Assembly (NCBI GenBank): GCA_030272155.1
Contig: CP126193.1
Coordinates: 2,790,001-2,854,000, forward strand
Reading direction: 5' to 3'
From: Tetradesmus obliquus
Lineage: Eukaryota > Chlorophyta > Chlorophyceae > Sphaeropleales > Scenedesmaceae
Length of the DNA: 64,000 nt
The notes under the pieces are model-generated. The model was not told the origin of the DNA. It worked only from the letters and a program-made list of their open reading frames with translations, and did not search any database. The position numbers were made by a program, and so were the translations under genes. Shown here piece by piece: positions 1 to 14,615 of this stretch. How positions within the stretch are numbered: the stretch's first letter is position 1; each line of letters opens with the position of its first letter.

Positions 1-1668
1 GAATGTATGAAGATGTTGAGTGTGGATAGTGATGTTGGGTGCTGCTATGGGCAGTTTGGTTGCGTGGGGTGCTACAAGCCATCGACACATGGGGCATGGG
101 ATTTGGAACACAGGTTATGATGCATGCTTTATGCAACCCAGGCTTTGCTAGGTACTATATGCTGTGGTTTGTGGCACACAGCAGTGTTTGCATGTTATGC
201 TGGTGCGTCTGGTGGTGGTCGGTGTAGCTTGCACCAATCTGCAGGTGCGGCTGACTTGTTGCGAACGAAGAAGGCACACCATTGATTAGTAAAAGCAGCA
301 TTGGCAGGCTGAGCAGAGTGTGCTGACATGAGCAGTATCTGCAGCAGCACACTCCCACACAGCAGAACAGACAGCATGTATGGGTACGGGCATCAGCTCT
401 TCCACTTTGTTGTGGTTTGTGCTGAAGGCTGCTGGCATGACTGATGCTGCCTGCTGCAATCAGAGACTGGTGTTTGTATGTTGAGTATGTCAGCAGTGCC
501 ATGTGGTGCATCGCATGCACACTTGTCCACGCTGAGCTTTGTGCGGCGCAACAGGCCGCAGAGCTATCTGCATGCACATCGTAAGACAGCCGTCAAACAT
601 TACATTGCCGTGGACACAGGCACCGCTGCGCAGGCGTTGCGCACTTGCATGCAAGGCTGATTGTGAATGTGCTAGCATGTGTCTGTTGGTGGTGGCGTCG
701 CACAGATAACATGCTGCTGGCTGCCTTGAAACTTTGCCGGTTTGTTTGAAACTTGGAAGCAGCACGGCTGGTGTGCACAGAGCATGAGTCGCGTTGATTA
801 TGTATGGTACGTGGTGGTTGGGCGTGGTCTGCACATGCTCGCAATGCGGTGCCCTTTCCATGCTGTCGCCATGCATGGTGTTGTGGGAGAGGGGCGCTTG
901 TCCTGCTGTACAGCGGACATCGATTACGCTCTTTCGGAAAACAGCAGGGGCTTTCACAAAACACAGCCAAGGTTGGCGCCAGCTGCCAATCACCTGCATT
1001 GGCGCCACTGAGAATCCAGGTTGCATGTTGGCATGTGAATGATGGTTGGATTGCTGGCCTTAAACGTACGTCAAGCATGCAGCAGCGCTGATGACATGAT
1101 GATGACGATGATGAGGAAGCATGCAGCAGCACTGTTTTGCATACGGTGGTTTGTGTGCTGTCGGCATGATTGTACATGATTGATGCCAGGCTGCTGTGTT
1201 TTACTGATGCAGACATATGCCTGCATGCCGTCGTGCCTCCAACTTGTTAGTCGGGTATGCGTTGAAGCTGGGTATGCAATGGTTGCACACGGCAAGAGCA
1301 TGGTTGCACGCGCTTGGTAGTACAAGTAAAGCTTGCCACAAGCAGTTCTGTCAAGTGTGGCGCAGATTGCGCAGCATGCATTGGTTATTTATGCCTTTCA
1401 AGCACTTTTGTAACTATTTGAGTTGGATTCAATGCCTGAATGTTGAACGTGAAGCAGGCAGATGGTGCAGGGTGTACCATGAGGGTTCTGGTCAAACCCT
1501 TGTCTCACTTGCCACACTGTGCGAGCTGAGCTTAGCACTATCACAGCGGTTACCCGTCGCAATCTAGCACCAAAAACTCTTTTACATGTTGTAAGTGCTC
1601 TAGCAAGGGGTGTCCAAGCGGTACAAGCCTGCAGCGCGAAACAAAAACTCATGCTCGTGCAGCGTACT
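1..1668. other. No gene recognised
   Basis: Both strands hold only short open frames with no recognisable domain or splice-consistent exon chain. It is upstream of the HAD-type hydrolase gene and probably holds its promoter in the last few hundred bases. I see no clear TATA element or repeat array. Confidence 0.5.
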
Positions 1669-4036
1669 ATGCACGGGACAAGCAACATCAGCATTCCAAG
1701 GCAGATATTGAGTAGCAAGCACCGTCAGCAGTGCAGTCTGTCACGGCGATCGTCTGCAGCTGTGGCAGGACGCTGCAGCAGAGCAGCAGCAGTAGCAGCA
1801 GTAGCAGCAGAAGCACCACGGGCTGGGATGCGAAAAATAACAAGCATTTTTGAAATCCTCGATGAGATTCAGGTAAAAGCGAACCTCTTTCATTCATTAC
1901 TGCGCAGACAGCTCGAAGCACTGGCGCAGCGCATCATGGGACTCAGCAAACTGTGCACAATCAAGCGCGCACGTCATGCACCACGGCATCCTCGAGAGGC
2001 TAGAGTAAACTTAGGTGTAAACACTATTGTAAAAAATGCTCCACTGAGCCGCGCCATTGCTCCCTGCCTTGCCTGACACTGCTGCATCGCCTCCAGTTTG
2101 TGCTGCTGGATCAGTTTGGGGTGCTGCATGATGGCCGCCGGCCCTACCCGCATGCCATCGCAGCAGTAGAGCAGCTGCATGCGGCAGGCAAGCAGGTGCT
2201 GGTGCTCAGCAACAGCAGCAGGCGCTCCGGCGGGACCATTGGCAAGCTGGCAAAGATGGGCTTCAGGGAGGAGTGGTTTGCAGGTGCGGCCACATGCTGC
2301 TGTCCTTGGCAAGTTTCAAGCACCTGCCCTACCATACTGCGGCTGATGCAAGCTGCTGCGTTTGTTGAACCACACAATATCAACTCAACTTTTGCTGGCA
2401 CGGTTACACTTTGTTTGGTGGCGATGGCTGCAGGCGCCATCACCAGCGGCGAGCTCACGCACAGGTACCTGAGCAGCAGGCCCAGCCCCTGGTGGCAGCA
2501 GCTGGGACGGCGCTGCCTGCACTTCACATGGAGCAGCAGGGGGGCCATCTCCCTGGAGGGGCTGGACCTGCAGGTGACTGACAGGGATGTTATAATGTAG
2601 TGTATGGTGATGTTGGAGCGCTGATGACAGCTGTGTGTGCAGCAGATGCAGCAGCAGGTGCAGCAGCAAGGTTGAGCAAGGGCAGAGTTTGCGGTTGTAC
2701 AGCATCTTACAAAAATGCATGCGCGGGCGGCGGCTGTTTACATGCTGTAGCACTATGAAGCGCAGCAGAAGCTTGCACATATACGTCTCAATAACATTTG
2801 TGGGCTGCATTTGTCCAGATATTTCGTGAGCAATGCTGCTGCATTGCACACAGGTGGTGGATGATCCTGCTCAAGCTGACTTCATCCTGGCACATGGCAC
2901 AGAGGCGCTGGCTCTTCCAGGTGGCGGCAGCAGGGACATGAGCCTAGATGAGATGCAGGCGCTGCTGCAGCAGTGCGCGCAGCAGCCAGACAGGCAGCTG
3001 CCAATGGTTGTGGCAAACCCTGACCTAGTGAGTGGTTGGATGCATCACAGCGTGCAGTAATGGTGCACCTTTCGTCTTGTGTGTGGATGTGTGTTATGCT
3101 GCAGTGGCTCCGCCATGTTTTTACCTGGGCGTCTGGTGGGAGCTTTTTACTTGCCGTGTGGTGAATTCTTTTCTGCTGAATTGTGAATTGAGCACGAGAG
3201 CACCATGCTTCGTGCACATTTTTTTAAGAGCAGCATCCAAACTAGCAGCTGCCGTTCTGCTGTTGTAGTCCCGCTAGTAACAAGTTTCTTGGTGCGGTCC
3301 ATCTGCTGAAGGTGACGGTTGACGGTGCGTCGCTCATCACCATGCACCAAATCCGGCAATGGTCCTGCCGCTGGTGTCGCCTTGCACTGCCTGCTTGTAT
3401 CTCGATTTGCCTGTCTGCTGCAGGTGACCGTTGATGGTGCGTCACTCATCACCATGCCAGGCACCTTGGCACGCTTCTACCAGCAGCAAGGCGGCGCAGT
3501 GCAGCTGATGGGAAAGCCTGACCCCATCATCTACTCAGCAGCACAGGAGCTGCTGCCTGCTGCTGCTGCTGCTGCTGACCCGCAGCAGTGGCTGGCCATA
3601 GGGGACTCCCTAGAACATGACGTGGCAGGGTGAGTGTATGCTAGCTATGGTGCATGGGCAGTTGGGAAATTGTCCAGGTTGCACGGTAAAAGCTTGAACC
3701 CATGGCAAGTGCTGTGGGCTGGAGGGCTAGCTGCATGGGTGCAGTTGGTGCAGTCTGCAACTGCGTCAAAACCTATACGTGACAGCGTGTGCAGCGGACA
3801 ACTTTGGAATTGAGTTGTGATTTGCTTGTGCTGCGCATCCGCACTGCAGGGCTGTCCAAGCTGGTGTGAAGACGCTGTTTGTGGTTGGCGGCATTCATGC
3901 AGAGGCGCTGCAGCTGCAGGGCAGTGCAGCAGAGGGCTGCACCAGCAGCAGCAGCTGGAGCAATGAGGCGCTGCAGCAGCTGTGCCAGCAGCACCAGCTG
4001 CAACCCGACTTCTGTATGGCCTACTTGCAGAAATGA
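1669..4036 (+). CDS. HAD-superfamily class IIA hydrolase (TIGR01459-like), 6 exons
   Basis: Predicted exons: 1669-1872, 2097-2283, 2434-2573, 2854-3027, 3424-3629, 3850-4036; all phases join, giving about 365 aa. The N-terminal ~55 residues are Ser/Arg/Ala-rich and look like an organelle transit peptide, which is why the ATG at 1669 is preferred; a later ATG at 1828 is possible. HAD motifs appear in order: motif I LLDQFGVLHDG (exon 2), motif II VLSNSS, Lys motif GKPDPIIY and motif IV IGDSLEHDVAGA (exons 5-6). The residue two after the nucleophilic Asp is Phe, where many HAD phosphatases have Asp; the TIGR01459 group usually carries an aromatic residue there. Family members are presumed phosphatases or phosphoesterases of unknown substrate. 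The intron before exon 5 carries a copy of the start of exon 5. The gene converges with PRMT10. Confidence 0.8.
3312..3345 (+). repeat. Intronic copy of the start of exon 5 (HAD gene)
   Basis: About 33 bases matching 3424-3456 with three differences, encoding VTVDGASLITM, preceded by an AG as in the real exon. It lies 112 bp upstream of the real junction. It diverges after the Met codon, so it is a truncated shadow of the exon's 5' end. Confidence 0.8.
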
Positions 4037-5363
4037 TGCAGTCACTGTGTGCCAGTATGTGTTGCCGTGGTCAAAGAGCAGCTGGAGAGTGTGTGAGAAC
4101 AGGTTGTCACGGGCCCAAGCACCTGGTAACAAGCAGCTGCAGCTGCGCACATGCAGTGGCATGTGTTCTTGTCGCCATCAGCACTGCTGTTAGTCACATC
4201 TCCAGTGAAACCACGCCACATTGAGGTTTGCTGCAGCAGCGAAAGTATTTGCGCGTCAACAAGGTACTGCAAAACACCCAGCCTGAGCCAGCTGCAGCCT
4301 GCCAGGGATACCTACAAACAGCCGCCCCAAGCACACCCCAACTGCAAGCACACAGCAGCTCCGAGCTGGAGTCCACGCTTACCACAAGCTCGCCATCAGG
4401 CACCAGCTGGTAATAATAGTCTTCTTGTCTTGTAACCCATACCTTGTCATCGGCATCGGCAACCGCGCCCCGTATGGCACCAACTGCCAGTGATGTGCTT
4501 TGAACACTGCCAAAGCACACTGGGCACTGCCTGTAGATCTGCAGCGCAGCCGTTGCGAGCTTCCAACGGCTGGGCAGTGTCCGCAGCTGCAAGCACAACC
4601 TGTGCACACACATAGCAACCATATGGCACGCGCACGTCTGGGGCTAGAAAGTACCTGTAACACACCAGCTCAAGCATGTCAGCACATGCCAATTACCATA
4701 CATGGCAAGCGCCAGCTGGATGCTGCTAGCAGCTCTAGCAGAGTGCACTGCAACACTGATGAGCACGTCATGGCAGCAGCGATCACCCGTCTTTTATGCA
4801 ACCATGTGCGTGCCCTGCCGCTATCCTACTGCACGCTGGCCATTAACACCACCAGCGGCGCGCTGCTGCTGTGGGCACCGATGCGCCAGACACCTTTGCA
4901 TGGCCGCAGCTCGTGACAAGTGCACAAGCGCCCTCTGCAGCCTGCTCACACCATCAAGATGGCGACGGCGTCTGTCCTGTGCTGCAGCCGCTTGCTACTA
5001 CAGTACAAGGAGACGTGAGCGGGCATCAGCGCCACACAGAGACAACACACAGGAGCCACACAGCAACAGCTGCAAACAAGAAAGCATGCAGAACACATTG
5101 TCTGTCGCTAGTGACATGCGCAGAGCACACACGCCACACAGCTCTGCCACCCTACACCAGTTATGATCTACGAAGCACAGCAAACCACTTGGATAAAACA
5201 CAAAGACGATACTAACCGCCCTTCAGACGCTGCTGACCAGCAGCAGCCACCCACAAACCACCACCAAACTTGTCACACCGCTGCCAGACATCCCTGCCAC
5301 CACCCACCCGGCGACGCTGAAACAATGCTGCGCGCTACGTTCCCATCTGCTTTAGTGATACGT
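4037..5363. other. Convergent intergenic region, no supported gene
   Basis: This is the space between the 3' ends of the HAD gene and PRMT10. A minus-strand frame at 4194-4622 contains an exon-like stretch (EDYYYQLVPDGELVV) bounded by possible splice sites. I could not connect it to any other exon or family, so it is left unannotated. A TGTAA, the usual green algal polyadenylation signal, occurs near 4430 on the plus strand and could serve the HAD gene. Confidence 0.45.
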
Positions 5364-9264
<3,901 letters not shown>

Positions 9265-9266
9265 CT

Positions 9267-9299
<33 letters not shown>

Positions 9300-10076
9300 G
9301 CAACACCAGCAGTGGCAGCAGCAGGCACACCAGCAATAACAGCACGGTACGCGGCAGGGACGGGCACCATGCCTGCAGTGGCAGTGCTGCTGGCGTCCGT
9401 GGCGATCCAGTGTGTTGCCAGCTTTGCTGTTTCAGTGCTCCACGTGTAGCTAGAACAACCTCTTGCATGCGCTGCACTGCGCGTCTGATAGCAGTCAGCA
9501 GATGCAGATGATCTTCACGCCTGAAGCTCTGATACCATGCAGCTGCAATATCCCCTGTCATGCAGCCTTTCTCCGTGCCAGCCGGTTGATCGATCTAAAT
9601 TTACTATTATATAAGCGGGAATAGCACAGTTCAAAGCTCGACCACTGTTGCCATAAGGATGCTAAGCCCGCCCTACTGCTGCCCCACCCAACTCACAGCT
9701 TGTTGCCTCCACGGCCACCTTCCGCCATGTTTGCTTTTTGATCGTTCACTACTTTGGTATGAACGCGCCTCAGCACTCGCTGAGGCCTCCTGTGCAGAGA
9801 AAGCACACGACAAGACGGCGAAGACGAAGCTAGCTTCAAAAGCTCAAAAGCATTCCCTGTACTGCTCAACATGGAGTGCGCCTATGACACTGTGGTCGTG
9901 GATCATGCTGACATCCTCTTCAAACCGTGTGTTATGTACTGCTGGTATTCTTACGGCAGCCGGATGGTACTTCGTATGCGCTACCTCATTGGTGTTGGAA
10001 GCCATTGCATCGCAATCACCCGGAACATTTCGAGCTTTTCGGTTAGACGACTGCAGCTGCTAACCTTGCTTGCAAA
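9265..10076. promoter_or_regulatory. Divergent intergenic region between PRMT10 and lumazine synthase
   Basis: Both genes point away from this segment. A TATATAAG sits on the plus strand near 9607 and could drive the lumazine synthase gene with a long leader; this is an inference only. The unresolved first exon of PRMT10 probably also lies at its left edge: an ATG at 9561 on the minus strand opens a plausible frame. Confidence 0.35.
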
Positions 10077-11405
10077 ATGCTCTGCAAACACACTCAAGCC
10101 CAGGCTCGGGCCTTTGCTAGCGGAGCGCAATCAGTAGCTCCCAGGCTATCAACTCCAAGGGCTGTAGTGCCATCTAGCAAGACAGCAGGTAAGACCCTCA
10201 CTTGTAGTACCAGCAACGCAGCAGATCCCTTTTGTCAGCATTGCTGCTGCTGCTGCTGCCGGTGGTACTCCCTGAGAGCAAGATTTAAATCCAAACTCAC
10301 TTACCATTTGATTGTATTCACCAGTCGCAGCAGCAGCACATCCAGCAGCAGCAGCACATCCAGCAGCAGCAGCAAGCACCAGCAGACGCAGCAGCGTGCG
10401 CGTGCTGGCAGCCAAGCAGGAGGCCAATGTGCGCCACGGCAGTGTGGTTGCAGCACCCAGCCAGAAGTATGGCGTGGTGGTGGGCCGCTTTAATGACCTG
10501 GTCACGAAGCTGCTGCTGGAGGGAGCTTATGGCGCCTTCCAAAGCCACGGCGTGTCACTGGATAATGTTGAGGTGCAGCAGCAGCTGTGATGTCTTGTGT
10601 ACAGCATGCGATGCATTTTGCTGAACGCATACTTTTGCAGTGAAGCATCATGCAGCTGTTGTTTGACTGGCACTGCAGCCACAAACATCCTGAGGTGGTG
10701 CAGCAGCTGCCGGAGTCAACTTTGAGGATTTAAGCCATGGTGGTGCCAGTGCTGATCGCGCCAGCTTGTCTTGCAGCATGAGCAGTTAATTTACGGCCGA
10801 CACTGCAGCAGTTGAACCAGGGCTGCAGCTACACATCTGCAGAGCTTGCGGCACCTGCACCGCAACAGGGTCGCCGCCACACAATCCCTGCTGCACCGCC
10901 TGCGTGGCAGTAGCTGTCTGGCATATATCCAGCTGGCGCAACCTGGTGGCAGTCTGTCTTTGTGTTGGTCATATTGTTGCGCTCCCAATGTTGAGTCAGC
11001 GTCTGCTGCTGCAACGTGTGCTGCTGTGCTGTGCGCAGCAAGTGACAATGCTGCTGCACTGCCTGCATGGCACCCTAGCAGCAGGCAGCTGCCAGCCATG
11101 CCGGCAGAACTGCCTGTTTGAACTGCACTAAGCTGCCGCGGCCTGGTGTCAGTCTGCGCTGTAATGCACAGCCAGTCATTCCTGTGCGTCAACACAAGCC
11201 GTATTTGCGTCAACGCGAGCCGTATGTGCGTCAACACAAGCCGTATGTGCGTCAACGCAAGCCGTATGTGCTGATCTGCTGTGCTGTGCTGTGTGCCGCC
11301 AGGTATGCTGGGTGCCTGGCTGCTTTGAGCTGCCGGTGGTGGCCAAGGCCATGGCCAAGTCCGGCAAGTTTGACGCAGTCGTCTGCATCGGCGTGGTGGT
11401 GAGAC

Positions 11406-11438
<33 letters not shown>

Positions 11439-12772
11439 GCGGCAGCAGCGGCAGCTGGTAGCGGTGCAGTAGCTCTTCAAGATCGTGACAGCTACTGTTC
11501 ATCAAGGGTTCGCGCGCATCTACTGCTGTGTTGTACTGGTGCTCAAGTCAGCCAACAGGCCAGCCTTGATCAGCAGTCAGCACCCTGAAGATGAGCAATA
11601 GCTTAATTTCATCCTCCGTACCACACAGCGCTCACTCAATCCACTAACCTGGCTGGGTTTCATGTTGTGTGTGCTGCAGGTGCGTGGCGCCACCACCCAC
11701 TATGATGCTGTGGTCAGCGCTGCCACCAGCGGCGTGCTCAATGCAAGCACAGACACAGGTGGGCTGATGGGGCAAGCAGCCGCGCGCTGTGCAGTGCAGC
11801 AGGAGTAGCGCATGCGTGTTGATATTGCATGCACTGGGCAGTGCAAAGAGCAGTAGTGGTGCAGGTGTTCGCTCATGTGGGCCTCTTTTGGCATGCAGTG
11901 GTAGTGTTGCACGGCCCGCAGGCACAGCAGCAAACATGCTCATGTTGATGCCTGCAAGGTACCTCACAGCATGCTGCCTGGTGTGTCCCAGCAAAGAAAT
12001 CAAGACCTGTTGTTTGGTGCTGCCTGCCTGCAGGTGTGCCTGTGGTGTTTGGTGTGCTCACTTGTGACACCATGGAGCAGGTGCGCCACCTGGCCATGGC
12101 TCAGGCAGCTCATCAGCTGTGGCAGCGGTGGTGTTTGACTGTGACTGGTGCAGGAATAACAGCCTGTCTGTGGCGGGATACGCATGTTGGCGGATCGTCG
12201 ATGCGCGTACTGGTGCCCTGCTGCCCGTTGCACAACCCCGCGCTCTGTAACAGTATGTGCACATGCCCTGCTTGTGCTGTGTAACAGTATGTGCACATGC
12301 CCTGCTTGTGCTGTGTAACAGTATGTGCACATGCCCTGCTTGTGCTGTGTAACAGTATGTGCACATGCCCTGCTTGTGCTGTGTAACAGTATGTGCACAT
12401 GCCCTGCTTGTGCTGTGTAACAGTATGTGCACATGCCCTGCTTGTGCTGTGTAACAGTATGTGCACATGCCCTGCTTGTGCTGTGTAACAGTATGTGCAC
12501 ATGCCCTGCTTGTGCTGTGTAACAGTATGTGCACATGCCCTGCTTGTGCTGTGTCGCAAGCCATCTGCACCGCCTTATTTCGCACTGTCCAACATTGCTT
12601 GTTCATGAACCGTCTGCTGCTGCTGCCGCTGCTGCAGGCGCTGGACCGTGCTGGCGGCAAGGTAGGCAACAAGGGCGGGGAGGCGGCCATCACTGCCATA
12701 GAGATGGCCAACCTCATGGCCTCACTGCGCGGCGACGGCCTGGCAGCGCCAGCCTGGGGGCCCAAGGCATGA
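10077..12772 (+). CDS. RIBH: 6,7-dimethyl-8-ribityllumazine synthase, plastid type, 6 exons
   Basis: Exons: 10077-10188, 10325-10572, 11303-11398, 11680-11758, 12034-12080, 12638-12772, about 238 aa. The product condenses 5-amino-6-ribitylaminouracil with dihydroxybutanone phosphate in the penultimate step of riboflavin synthesis. The first ~75 residues (Ala/Ser/Arg, with an Ala-His-Pro stretch encoded by CAG repeats) look like a chloroplast transit peptide. The enzyme begins [20 protein letters not shown] and carries [16 protein letters not shown], then the catalytic-loop [25 protein letters not shown] and the ending [13 protein letters not shown]. All are diagnostic of the family. The exact acceptor of exon 2 is uncertain within CAG repeats; 10325 keeps the frame. 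Introns hold two satellite arrays, and the stop-codon end is copied in the 3' flank. Confidence 0.92.
11187..11270 (+). repeat. 21-bp tandem repeat, 4 copies, in lumazine synthase intron
   Basis: The unit cgtcaacgcaagccgtatgt plus g recurs four times with a few substitutions. It lies in the intron between exons 2 and 3. It would read as RQ(H/R)KPYV in one frame, but no exon junctions support translation. Confidence 0.85.
12247..12552 (+). repeat. 34-bp minisatellite, 9 copies, in lumazine synthase intron
   Basis: Nine head-to-tail 34-bp units start at 12247 and every 34 bases to 12519; each begins gtaacagtatgtgcacatgc. I saw no differences between units. It lies between exons 5 and 6. Since 34 is not a multiple of three, all three frames read through as a periodic peptide, which explains the long spurious frames there. 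Confidence 0.97.
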
Positions 12773-12857
12773 GGAGCTGTGGCAGCAGCAGCAGCAGGCA
12801 ATCTGTGCGCAGCTGGCCTGACAGCACCGGCCTGGGGGCCCAAGGCATGAAGAGCTG

Positions 12858-12860
<3 letters not shown>
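12737..12860 (+). repeat. Duplicated stop-codon end of lumazine synthase
   Basis: The end of the last exon plus the start of the 3' flank (from 12737) is repeated from 12815, a 78-bp step. The copy reads [15 protein letters not shown] against [15 protein letters not shown] in the gene, followed in both by an AGCTGTGGCAGCAGCAG tract. Confidence 0.85.
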
Positions 12861-12891
<31 letters not shown>

Positions 12892-14118
12892 CGATCAAAG
12901 GCAAGGCACAAGTCACGCAGTCAGAAGTGGTGTATGAGGGAAGCTGACCCATGTGGTGTGAGCGGCCGTGCAGGATCATTGCTCAGCCAGGCGCTGCTTG
13001 CAGCTGCATGTCAGCAGCTGGCCCATCAGGCCCCAGCGCCTGCAGCAGCAGCAGCAGCAGCCGTGCTGCACTGGCGAGATGTCGCACCGCAGGGCAGGTC
13101 ATCATGGGTACTACTCACTAGTAGTGCTGAATTGCATCACGTAGGCATGTTCATGTGCTGGCGATCCTTACGTCAAATGCGGCACCTCAGAGTTGTTTGT
13201 ACCACACGCAGCTGTCGGGTGGTTGCAATGGGTGGCTATGTGTACAGACAGACAGATCACGATGCGGTTTGGGTGCTGGGTGCTCTGAATGCTGCTTTTT
13301 GACATTGGCAATTGCCCTGAGGCTAAGTGATCTGGCTGGTGCCTGCCAAGCCCTAGGCAAGCCTAAGTCACTGCAGGCACAACTTGTGCACATTGATGAG
13401 GCATGCAGCCTTGAGTCATAAGCATATGGGACCATCCCATATGCTCTGAGGCATGGTGTGGAGCAGACACTGCTGTATGCATACGTATGGCCACATGGTC
13501 ATTGCTTGTTGCAGGTGGTGTGGTCAACCAGCCCTGTAGCATGCATATGCTGCAGTGCCGCTGCCGATGCTACACAGCTCGAAATATTGACGCAGCACTG
13601 CTGACAGTACACAATGTACATTGTGCACAGCCTGACTCAGGCATCCGATGGCACACGCACGGTTGGACTCCTGCGTTGTGCACGCTAAAGCTGGCACTGT
13701 GCGTGCTTGTGTACTGGCAGTACAGACCAGATGGTGTGTGTTGTAAAAAACTAGCCTGGCGTGTCTCTCGGGCCTGTTGAGTAAAGAGTGGCAGCAGATG
13801 CTAACTGCAACTGCGGCAGGCGCTGGGTGCTGATGGAAACAAAACGATTGTTACAAGACGCAGCCAGTGCAGTTGCCAGCCGTGCGGCACTGTTGGGATC
13901 AACACCAGAGAGCCTTGGCAGGTGCCACACACCCGAGTATAACACGGTACTGCTGCTTCAAGCCGCCAAAGACGAGTGGCAGGGGCTGTACCAAGTGCAG
14001 GTGCAAGCAGACACAGCATTGAGCTGTGTGACACTGGTCACACCTTAATCACTGCCGAACAGCTGACGCCGCTTTCATGCACTGCTCCTGTGAAGCTATG
14101 CTGCTGCTGCTGCTGCTG
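12773..14118. other. Convergent intergenic region, no supported gene
   Basis: Apart from the duplicated lumazine synthase end near 12815, there is no repeat array and no exon chain. A short plus-strand frame at 13788-14048 has no recognisable domain and was not accepted as a gene. Confidence 0.5.
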
Positions 14119-14580
14119 CTACTGCTCTTCGCGCGCTTGCCGTGCCGCCTCCTGCTTTTGCACGTATGCATCAATCTCCTCAGGCGTCAGGCCCTGCGGT
14201 AAAGCACGTGCAGCAGCCACAGCAGTCAGCAGCAAGCAAGCAATTGCACACACAGCACCTTGTGACATTGCTTGAGCGCTGCGCATAAGTGACCGACAGG
14301 CCTTTCTGCTACTCTCGAGACAGCTTGTAAGACAGCTGCAGCATCCCACGGCTGCCAGCACTGCTGACGTTGCTGTTACGTTGCTGTGACCACCCCTGAT
14401 ATAACGACAGTTTCTAACAGGTACAGATTGCACATGGCGCGGCAGCTGTTTCCCGCCAGTCCGCTGCAACGTTTTCCTGCAGATCTCACCTCCAGTGGGT
14501 CATCTGGGTCGATGCTGTGGATGTCCATGAACTTGACAATCTGTGCGGGGCTCAGGCCCTCCAGCGGGTCCGACTCGCCT

Positions 14581-14615
<35 letters not shown>

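Noticed and set aside
4194-4622. Possible minus-strand exon with EDYYYQLVPDGELVV
   Set aside because: No partner exons, family or consistent start/stop found; kept only as a note.
9871-10137. Plus-strand frame upstream of lumazine synthase as an extended N terminus
   Set aside because: It is in a different frame from the transit peptide that begins at 10077 and shows no splice path into it.
12247-12552. CRISPR-like array
   Set aside because: The units are contiguous 34-bp tandem repeats without spacers, inside an intron of a eukaryotic gene.
12000-12843. Long minus-strand frames (up to 261 codons) with a periodic Thr-Val/His-Ile-Leu peptide
   Set aside because: They are produced by the 34-bp tandem array and lie antisense to the lumazine synthase intron.
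13788-14048. Short plus-strand frame of 86 codons
   Set aside because: No recognisable domain, and it lies in the 3' region between two convergent genes.
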